Source: Apostichopus japonicus (Eukaryota; Echinodermata; Holothuroidea; Aspidochirotida; Stichopodidae). From it: 60,000 bases of DNA. A program made the translations under genes and the position numbers. This document shows positions 48,601-57,400 of the stretch, in pieces (positions within the stretch are counted from its first letter, which is position 1; each line of letters begins with the position of its first letter). The notes under the pieces are model-generated. The model saw only the letters and a list, made by a program, of their open reading frames with translations. It made no database searches and was not told where the DNA came from. The stretch is taken from positions 32,759,668 to 32,819,667 of the forward strand of contig NC_092569.1 of assembly GCF_037975245.1 (NCBI RefSeq). The letters run 5' to 3'.

Positions 48601-50270
48601 ACTAAGTCAGATTACCGGCATTAGACGTTTCTTTTTGCGCGAGTCTTCACACCCTTTAAGCCAGTAATTTTAGACTGTATAACTTGTACATCATCTGTCA
48701 ATGCATTGTCAATATAGAACAGACAGCCTATCGTACAGTAGCTGGGATACTGACTAAACTTTAACAAACATGCACCACCAGCAAGTTTCTATCCCTACAG
48801 TATGTATTGATATGTACTGTACTTCTTTGACTTAATACTCACTGTGATGGTCTATCAAGCCAATCTCAACAGCATCTGGACTTGTCACTGTCACAGAACT
48901 TGGATTCATTTTACTGTAGAATGAAACAAAATTTACAGAATTTGGAAAAGGTCATGTCTTCTTCGTAAACACCTGGCAACCAGGATATAAGAGAATTATG
49001 CGTCATATCAAACAGCCATAGGAATAAGGAGTAGAGCCCTCCATATTTGTCCTGTCGCTGGGTGGATGTCACTTTAAATACATGTCAGCCACGGGAATAA
49101 GGAGTAGAGCCCCCTCCATTCTTGTCCTGTCCCTGGGTGGATATCATGTTAAATACATGTCAGTCACAGGAATAAGAGGTGGAGCCCCCTCCATATATGT
49201 CCTGTCCCTGGGTGGATGTCATGTTAAATACATGTCAGTCACAGGAATAAAGACTAAGCATATACACTTAAGTTTGCCCAGTTGCTAGATGAATAAGGAC
49301 TAACCCTCATGTCTTTCATTCAACTGTGCAGGAAAAATTAAAAATCCATCATGTTGTTCATGAGTGTGGCAATCAGATGATATGGAAAGATTCCATGTTA
49401 CTAATTGTCCAGCCTCTGCTGGACAAATGGCATGTCTCATTTCCTTCAACCAGTGGGAGAAGCTGCCATGTGCAAAAGGGGAATCCCATATTTGGAGCCA
49501 CTTGATAGAATGAGTCTGGATGATTGCAAACTTTATGTTAACCTGTAAACTGCACATGTCTGCAGACTGAGGGATAGTTAGGAGAGGTGTAGGCCTAACT
49601 TTGTGGTATACAGAAAAGAAACTTCAAAGTAGTATCAGTATACTAGTACTACACTTCTATTAGTACTTAGTACTACTACTGCCACTACTAACTAGTACTA
49701 GCAGTAGCAGTGCAGTTGCATATGGTATGTGTGGTGTTATTGTATTATATTGTTAATCTTAGCTGTATGTGTTTTTGGCCTTTACGGCCTTCCATGTATT
49801 ATTCTGCCTTATACGTGTTATTTACTTGGGTTCGTTTTGCAGGTTGTGTTTTGTTGTTTAAAACCTCATTAAAGGTGTAATCAAATGTATCAGTCGTCGT
49901 CATTATTACTACAGTATGTATAGAGTACACGGATTTAGGGAACACACCAATTTCCGTATAGGGGTTAGCCTACTACCAAAGGGTTCTTACTACAGGCCAC
50001 TGTACAGTACCAAAAATACTCAGTACTACTACTAGGCCTACTAGGCCTGGGCATGTTTAAGTATTTAAAATCAGTATTTAAAGAAGTCTGACTTAGGCCT
50101 AGCCAGGTAGGTCTACTCTAGTCTAAGTTCTCTAACGTTCGGTTAGACCAAACGTGACTTACTAGCAAAAATTAAAAGTCCATAGTATTTTCTTTTAAAA
50201 GTTAGTCTTACATTTCAATATCGCATGATCCAAGCGGCTCAGCGTCATCAAACTGGCCCTCGACTTCCAT
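30604..50270 (-). CDS. RIOK1: RIO-type serine/threonine protein kinase 1 (complete, 18 coding exons)
   Basis: RIOK1 is an atypical kinase/ATPase of late cytoplasmic 40S subunit maturation. Exons in transcript order: 50212-50270, 48843-48913, 47855-47944, 47313-47356, 46279-46326, 44422-44549, 43361-43403, 41511-41654, 40545-40687, 36813-36899, 36369-36506, 35314-35417, 34686-34792, 34016-34081, 33130-33222, 32541-32594, 30977-31153, 30604-30720. They total 1713 nt (570 residues plus TGA); the human protein is about the same length. The P-loop STGKEANVY is at 188-196, the ATP-binding Lys of RAIK at 209, the alpha-C region [11 protein letters not shown] in exon 9, catalytic HADLSEFN at 323-330, and the metal-binding Asp of IIDVSQ at 342. 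An acidic Ser/Glu/Asp stretch (exon 17) precedes the basic tail [14 protein letters not shown]. The N-terminus [14 protein letters not shown] opens an acidic region. All catalytic residues are intact. Several introns carry arrays that copy splice-site sequence. Confidence 0.98.
31540..32435. repeat. ~37-bp AT-rich minisatellite in RIOK1 intron
   Basis: About 23 copies of a unit containing GATGGGATATGCATTCAATG and a TAGGTATATATATAT stretch of variable TA number; some units carry TAGGTACATAAAA instead. Minus-strand open frames reading ECISH..YTYTLN are repeat artefacts. Confidence 0.95.
37362..39549. mobile_element. hAT-like element, 2.2 kb, with internal duplications and a nested element
   Basis: The ends CAGGTGCGTATCCAGG and (inverted) CAGGCGCGTATCCAGG are flanked by TACAC on both sides (37357-37361 and 39550-39554), a 5-bp TSD. 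The interior has a purine-rich stretch (37405-37580) and repeated blocks: CATTTCCAGCGATCTGGGAG at 37926 and 38008, related blocks at 38716 and 39421, and GGTGGCGCTMCGCTTAGATA three times. It lies in the RIOK1 intron between exons 9 and 10, next to the exon-derived array. Confidence 0.8.
38487..38863. mobile_element. Nested hAT-like MITE, 377 bp, perfect 8-bp TSD
   Basis: Ends CAGTGGCGGAGC are inverted, and the flanks are CCGCCGCG on both sides (38479-38486 and 38864-38871). It is inserted in the larger element 37362-39549 and so is younger than it. Confidence 0.85.
39719..40532 (-). repeat. Ten tandem copies of RIOK1 exon 9 3' end plus its 5' splice site (83-bp unit)
   Basis: Units begin at 39719, 39802, 39885, 39968, 40051, 40134, 40217, 40300 (75 bp), 40375 and 40458 (75 bp). 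On the minus strand each holds the last ~47 nt of exon 9 (...[15 protein letters not shown]), the intact donor GTGAGTCCATTG, and a linker containing ATCATTAACATAATCCTAG. The genuine exon (40545-40687) differs in reading CCACGTAAG where the copies have CCTAGTAAG. The copies lie downstream of the real exon in transcript order. Confidence 0.95.
41699..41905 (-). repeat. Tandem copies of the RIOK1 exon 8 3' splice site and exon start
   Basis: Upstream (in transcript sense) of exon 8, three diverging copies contain a CCTCAG acceptor followed by GTTCTTGATCCCAGGAACAG and GATGATTCTGTTTAAGATG. The candidate acceptors correspond to exon ends at 41739, 41815 and near 41900. Units are spaced 76-86 bp, separated by AT-rich linker. 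The third copy has GTTATGGATCC. Confidence 0.9.
42300..42645 (-). mobile_element. tRNA-derived SINE, family B (variant 3' part)
   Basis: On the minus strand the head is GAGGGCGTTGTGGTCAAGTG, GTTAAGGCAGTGGACTTGTG and GGTTCGAGCCC, i.e. a Ser/Leu-like D arm and B box. The body TTGCCTCTCTTCACCCAGGTG and AGGTAACTTGTAAATA matches the SINE at 55795-56100; its further 3' part differs. The left boundary is approximate. Confidence 0.7.
43885..44421 (-). repeat. ~90-bp tandem array ending at the RIOK1 exon 6 5' splice site
   Basis: Six copies of a unit with TTCTGTTCTCCTAACCTATT and AGCTGCTCTACATTAGTGATG, most with a GTCTCACCTAGCTGTCTCAC segment. On the minus strand this segment is a CTAG/GTGAGACAGC donor look-alike. 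The array runs right up to the real donor (GTGAGAGC) of exon 44422-44549. Confidence 0.9.
44550..46278 (-). other. RIOK1 intron 5, with possible mobile-element pieces
   Basis: Around 45240-45300 a sequence complementary to CCAGTGGTGTGGCCAGGATT looks like one end of a hAT-type element, but I cannot place its partner. 45790-46030 resembles an old dispersed repeat (GACCAAGTTTCATTATAATT). Nothing else recognised. Confidence 0.4.
47093..47152. repeat. ~21-bp tandem repeat, three copies
   Basis: TTTCTACAGCATGTTTCGC-like units repeated three times in a RIOK1 intron. Confidence 0.8.
48296..48655 (+). mobile_element. TTAA-flanked MITE, copy 2 (360 bp)
   Basis: Same family and orientation as the copy at 22090, with TTAA at 48292-48295 and 48656-48659. 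It lies in the RIOK1 intron between exons 2 and 3. Confidence 0.92.
49010..49255. repeat. ~74-bp tandem repeat, about 3.3 copies
   Basis: Units contain GGAATAAGGAGTAGAGCCC, TGTCCTGTCCCTGGGTGGAT and TTAAATACATGTCAGTCACA. They lie in RIOK1 intron 1, about 100 bp from exon 2. Confidence 0.9.
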
Positions 50271-51479
50271 TATTAGATCTGTTTTAACTTTGCTTTGTTT
50301 TATTTTCAACTGGACTGGTTAGCCTCTTCGGTTTCAAACAGTATCAAGACAGTGTCTGGTACTTTTCGCCAATACTGTGGATATTGTCAGTTCAACGTAC
50401 CACATATCAACTATATGTTGCCAAATATATATTGCGACATTACAGCGAAACATGTGTTTGCCTGCGTACATGAAGTCTGTGGGCTCTTCTACATTGTAAG
50501 CATGAATTACACAACTACAGATCTGCAGGCAGCTGAGAGAAGCTTGATTCTCACGTTATGGCGCGCCATATCAGACACATCAACATATTATATAATTTGT
50601 GTACCATGTTGAAATTTTGTGACTAATGTACATGTACAGTATGTATCGTATTGTACGTATTTTAGATCTTCCTGCAAGCAGGAACTCGCGAAGAAGCCAT
50701 CATTGGCATGTAGTGCGGTGAATTCGGCTGTTTGACCTCAGTTCCATTGAGACTTTCTATCTGAGAATGTGCAATAGAAAAAACAATTATTCAATTCAAT
50801 GAGATTAAATTATAAACAGATTTGGATGCTGTTGGGAACTTTTTCTTATTTTTCTTGTTTATATACTGATATCGTCATCTACAATCGATGTATGTCAAGC
50901 GATTATCATACCGTTCGCTATTAGAAATAAAAAAAAACCTCTTATTCAGGAATCCCCACTGTCCGCTATAACAAAAAAATATATTTGCTACCGATGACCT
51001 ACAGGTATTTCCCCGGCACTCTCTCTGCCAAAAGCACTGTCAGTGCCTGTCCACGGGATGGGAAACATGACCTCGGTCTTTGTATATAAGTCACGTATGT
51101 GCCTTGTCTAGCTGCGTGTAACATAGGCCTACCTGATTAATTTGAAAAGAAGGAAAGCATATTAAACCAAGAGAAAATAAGCAGGAGAGAATTCATGTGA
51201 AAAGGTCTGTTTCAGATCACGAATGTGTCGTAACCTTTAACTTTAAAGAGTCACCTGACTTTTATTGCGTAATAGACATCATGTGACTGATCCGTTAAAT
51301 TTATACACTGTACTTTGCGACTTTGCTAGTTAATCAGACACACTAGGAACTAGGAAGCTGTCAGAGATATTCAGACTGGTTCTCAGTGAATATTTGCTAT
51401 TGAACTAAACGATAGTCACAGACGTTGCATATTTAACATCTTCCGTTTGTTGATGCAGTAGAAAGAGTAACTTGTAGTG
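50271..51479. other. Divergent intergenic region RIOK1 / cysteine protease
   Basis: 1.2 kb between two start codons on opposite strands. It must contain the RIOK1 5' UTR and promoter and the protease promoter; only a TATATAAG (51083) stands out. No repeat element recognised. Confidence 0.6.
51083..51090 (+). promoter_or_regulatory. Candidate TATA box of the cysteine protease gene
   Basis: TATATAAG lies 390 bp upstream of the start codon in the intergenic space shared with RIOK1. A 5' UTR of that length, or an unseen non-coding first exon, would be needed. Confidence 0.3.
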
Positions 51480-54400
51480 ATGGATATTTTCAAAACTTTG
51501 AGCATACTATTGTTAGCAGGTTCGAAGATTTTCAACTTTGATATGAATACAGTACTGTCAGTAGGCTAGCATAATAAATTAATATTTAAAGTGGCAGTCC
51601 AGCTACGCTTGGTCAAATTAACACTAGACCGATTAAGTCTTTAAAATTTACTATAAAGGCTACATTCTGTTTGTATATGTGGCTACATTTTGAGAGATAT
51701 GAGGTTTCATAAATGACCTAACAAGAGTCAATCTCATATTCATATGCCACTAAGTCTACTCTAACTTAGGCCTAACTTTAGTTTACCTTAGGCCCTACAG
51801 ACAACTGTAACTAAGATGCACAGTAAGTGCTGTAGCTTAGCGTTAGGTTAGATAAAGCTTAAGTTACAGTCAAAGATGCACTTGGTATTTGCCACACAGC
51901 CATTGATTGCATATATAGTAACGAGAAGGATTGGACACCAATTTCAAGGAACCATTACAGAACAGTTTGAAAATGAATCACTTTATTGAACATCTCAGAT
52001 GGGTAAATCCCATATGTGGCATTTTTTTAGTTAAAAAAGTAAATTAAGTTACGCAGAAATTCCAGCACAAAGTTTTCATACATGTGTGATTAGCCTAAAT
52101 ACTGATAGCGTTATGCCTAAGGTGAGGTCCGTCACATATATGTTTTCCAAGATATCTGGGGACAGAATTTGACGTGGACCCCCTTCATGTTGACTGTATA
52201 TATTTAAAATGAGAGGAATATGGTGGGCCTCTCAGTGTTTTGATCGTTTTGTCTGTTGGATGGAGCACAGCCTACGGGCAGGTTAGAATACCTCATCCAG
52301 AAATAAGTATTTTGTCCAAGGTACAAATCCAGTACCAAAAATTTTGAAGACAATGAAATTGTCCTGGCCGGCACAGAATGCAAAGGAGGACATTACATGG
52401 AATCCAGGGACTGTTCACAAAAACCGAAGACGTCTGGCACCTTAGCCTTGCCTAGATGTTGCGAGCACCTGTGCCATCGCAGTACATGCATACATGAGGT
52501 TCTCATACTGTACTAGATAAAATTCTGTAAATATACTTGTATTTAGATTCTGTAAATATACTTGTATTTAGATCAGGTATTCAATTCAAACATTGGAAGC
52601 TTCAGAACATCTTCTAGCAATTCTTAAGAATCTGGTTAAATTTGTAAGTTTTGTCCCACTAAGATTTTTGATGATGATGATGGTGATGATGATGGTGGCG
52701 GTGATGGTTGCGGTGATGACGTTTTATAATGTTAATTTAATTTTTCTTTCCATAGGATTGGCAGCATCTCTCCCTGCTGTCTCTCCCCCTACATTTGGAT
52801 CATCCTATCATGCCAGAGGGAACCTGAAGCTACCATATGCAGAACTTGACGAACCCTTTGAATTTTACTTCGATGCCAACAATAGCCGTAGTCATATTAA
52901 CTTTTATCATGGTAATGGCACTGTAATCTATTACGCTTGTGGCTCTCCGGGAAGAAGTATAATATGATACTAGGTTTTTTGACAAGTTTAATTGAAATTG
53001 TTTTCATTTTTAAGTCTTTTTGAGGTGAAGTTTGAAAATCTGGTGGCAACATTCTCAACTGTTTCAGAACAGATGTAAAGTGCCTGCCAAGTTCCACCAA
53101 GTTTTACATAAAATAGGAACAACCATGCCATACATTGTTTTCAAATAATACAATAAAACATAATTGGGGAACACAAACCAGTTTTGTATCATACTCAATA
53201 GTTAGAAAGCTTGGAAAATTAGGAGAAATCAGTGGCTCTAACAACATGTTACTGTGGATCTCTTAGTATAAAGATTTTATTGGTATCAGAAAGTGGTACC
53301 ATTTCTGCCAGACTTGCATTGGATATTTGTATAAGTCAGTTTGAAATCTAAAGTGGAAATTAATTGTGATCATTCTATAAAGGTACGCTCAATACTCTAT
53401 TGTTCAAGGAGAACGAGTGGTTTGAAATCCCTATAACAACAGCACCAAGCACTTATTGGTACATGATGTGTACGCATATTATAGATAAACTAAATGGCAC
53501 AGGAAGGTTAAATAAACTAACCAAAAGCTTCCGAAAAAGCCATGCCTCCTGTCATCAATCATGATGTAGTTAGATTTCACTTCCATTTTAGTATAAGATT
53601 TATTTGGACAGTTGTAGCATGTATTAACTTTTATAATTATTTCCCTTCTTTGCAGGTTTGGATCACATATACACAAGAGGTGATATGTACAAGTATGGTA
53701 CCACCTTGAAAATATCTCCTGAAACCGTGGATACGTCAGGCAAAGCGTGCTTTCAAATCAATGGTACTGCAGATGCACCAGTTGTCACCCCTCAGAATGC
53801 GTTGCCGGATTTGACCGGATTTAAGGTGATGACAAATATTCCAAACTCCATTTAGGTCATCAGATAAATAATTGTTTTCTTTTTCATTTTTTTTGCCTTT
53901 TGTACTTGTCAGTTGCATCTGGAAGGAACATTCATATCAAATAACACATGAATGTAAAGTTCATATAATAAATAATCATGCTTTGTGCATTTTTATGTTG
54001 TTTATTTCAAAAGTGACTGAAATAAAGTTAAGTTCTTTGAATGAAAAGAATGAAGAAAGGTATGTTTTGAGTTCAATAAGTCTCTTTAGTACCTGTTACA
54101 TTCTAGTGCTTTGAGGATTCTAAAGAAGGTCACAGAGGAGTCAACCAATCATAAATTCCTCTTAGGTATTGCCGGAGGTATATCATACCAGGGGCGGTTT
54201 TCATTTCTTTTTTCCTTTTTTTATCAAGAGAGGGGGCAGGTTGATGTACCCTGAAAATAAGAGACGTCACATGTATTCACTTTTAAAGGGTGTGAAGACT
54301 CGCGCATAAAGGAAAGTCTAATGCCGGTAATGTGACCTAGTTTCGAATGAGGTGTAACAGAAGTGTTACACACCACCATCGATTCCAGAAAATACACACA

Positions 54401-57400
54401 CAGCTTGCTACCGTTGGTAATTAGACACTAGTGTACAGTCAGTACATACAGCTGCGGTCAATACCCACAGCATAGTATACAAACGATACAGCGATGGACA
54501 TCTCAGGTCCAGCTAAAGATACCAATTAAGGTATCACCTTTCATTACTGTCTGCATTTTGTAGCGAACGTCACTTGCAAGCAACAGAAAGTTAACTTTTT
54601 CAGTTGGCCGCACACGGTTTGGGGCGAGTCTTCAATGCCTTTAAAGAACATTTTGGAATTTGTTTGAAGAATCAATTTGGGCATGGATTGTTTTTCACAT
54701 CCTCATGAATATTCATAATGTTCTTTCTTCTTTTGATTGTCTTTAATTAAACAGTTTGTCGGTGCGGTAGAACTGAACGGACAGAAGGTCAACAAGTGGG
54801 TGAACATCACCAAAGTTTACTCTCGCAGCAGCACCTACACATTCTACACAACGTCATCAGAGCCAATAGTTCCCGTCCAGTATGTGATGATGGGGTACGA
54901 TTCACTCTTGGGATCTCATTATGACAAATATATCGTGGAGTACACTTTCTTTGACGACCACACTCCCTTAAAAGAGTCGGACTTTGCCGTTCCAGAGGGT
55001 GAGTGTAATCCAAATCTTGTGAAATATTCATCATTCCACTGGATCCAGCTTACAGTACTGTAGGATAATTACCCTTATCAAAATGGATATCTTTCGCTGT
55101 GCCTCTTTTTGAAGTTAGAATAGGTTTTTATCGTGATAAAAATTGTACAGTATCGATACATGCTGTCCCCCTAATTTTTACTATATCTGTGTATATTGTA
55201 AACGTATCATACCTGCTCCCTCCCCCTCCCCTCCCCTCCCCCTCCCCTCCCCCTCCCCCAACCCCCTCCCCCAATAATAAATGATCAACTTTTCAGTTGC
55301 AGATTTCAATCCTATTAGTAATCATCTCATTATTTGAGATGATAAGATCATCTACTCATTTGTTTCCCACATCTTTATCAAAAGTGGGGGGAAAGTAAAG
55401 AAGATATTTAGCACATCCTTTCTAGATCTTGACGGCTAACAAATATTAAAATCTAGTCTGGAAAAGTCAAACACCCTCATTTGAACACTTCTCCTTGGAT
55501 ACATTTTCATGACTAATTAAAAACAGTTTCTTTCTTGGCCAGAAGTTATGTTCTATGTATGTATAATTTTTTTCATAATATTTTTCCTGTGATTGTAATT
55601 TTCCAGCTTTCAATCATTTTACCCAGTTAGGCTCTTATGTCTAGCTTTACAGTAATAGTTTGGGAAACTGAATGTATCATCTCATTAATACAGCCTTCTG
55701 CTTGCAATATAGATGTAGCTGTCCTTCAATACATCACTATCAAAACAAGATATGTGGCTTTTAATTTCGACAAAGCTGACTGGTATATATTCCATAATAA
55801 TAATAATAATAATGTTCGATTTATATAGCGCTTTATACCAGCGATACTGTAGTTCTCAGAGCGCTTTACAGACGTTATATTACCCCTAGTCAATGAAAAC
55901 CTGTCCCAGAGACAATCCCTCCAGTCGGCAGCAGTTATATGCTGCACCCAATGACAAGTTACCTCACAGGTACAGTACCCATTTATCCCCTGGGTGGAGA
56001 GAGGCAAGTGAGGACACAACGTAATGAACTAGGCAGGAATCGAACCAGCAATCCTTGGATCACAAGTCCGACGCCTTAGCCAATTGGCCACCACGCTCTC
56101 ATAAACTCACATGTTTACAAACACTTTGTGATTTTCCAGGAATGAAGTGCCGGTCATTCCCCGGCCCCGGTGTCGAACACCATATCGTAATGAATCCACT
56201 GCAGGAGATTATCAACCCAGAGAAAGGCGATCGATACGAACAGCTGTTTGATGAGTATAAAAACCAATTTGGAAAGAATTATGAGGATAAGAAAGAACAT
56301 ACCCAGCGGCTTTCTCATTTCAGACAAAATGTCAGGTAATTTAATATCATTGTGCTGAAAAAAAAACTGTGTGTAAAGACTGGAAATAAAGCATATTAGA
56401 ATATCATACGTGGACTATTTCATACTTATCCTGAATTACTGTTCTTGATCCTCATTGGTCATCTCAGTAAATTGGTTCCTCATAGTTGTTGCTGTCATTA
56501 TATTTATTACTGTTCTTGATCCTCATTGGTCATCTCAGTGAATTGGTTCTTCATAGTTGTTGCTGTCATTATATTTATTACTGTTCTGGTTCCTCATTGG
56601 TCATCTCAGTAAATTGGTTCTTCATAGTTGTTGCTGTAATATTATTTATTACTCTTCTTGATCCTCATTGGTCATCTCAGTAACTTGGTTCTTCATAGTT
56701 GTTGCTGTCATTATATTTATTACTGTTCTTGATCCTCATTGGTCATCTCAGTGAATTGGTTCTTCATAGTTGTTGCTGTCATTATATTTATTACTGTTCT
56801 TGATCCTCATTGGTCATCTCAGTGAATTGGTTCTTCATAGTTGTTGCTGTCATTATATTTATTACTGTTCTGGTTCCTCATTGGTCATCTCAGTAAATTG
56901 GTTCTTCATAGTTGTTGCTGTAATATTATTTATTACTCTTCTTGATCCTCATTGGTCATCTCAGTAACTTGGTTCCTCATAGTTGTTGCTGTCATTATAT
57001 TTATTACTGTTCTGGTTCCTCATTGGTCATCTCAGTGAATTGGTTCTTCATAGTTGTTGCTGTCATTATATTTATTACTCTTCTTGATCCTCATTGGTCA
57101 TCTCAGTAAATTGGTTCCTCATAGTTGTTGTTGTCATTATATTTATTACTGTTCTGGTTCCTCATTGGTCATCTCAGTGAATTGGTTCTTCATAGTTGTT
57201 GTTGTCATTATATTTATTACTGTTCTTGATCCTCATTGGTCATCTCAGTAAATTGGTTCCTCATAGTTGTTGCTGTCATAATATTTATTACTGTTCTTGA
57301 TCCTCATTGGTCATCTCAGTAAATTGGTTCTTCATAGTTGTTGCTGTAATATTATTTATTACTCTTCTTGATCCTCATTGGTCATCTCAGTAACTTGGTT

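Noticed and set aside
53380-53470. Possible extra protease exon (reads NTLLFKENEWFEIPITT)
   Set aside because: Exon 2 (ending 52911) joins exon 3 (53656) in phase and restores the family sequence INFYHGLDHIYTRGD without it.
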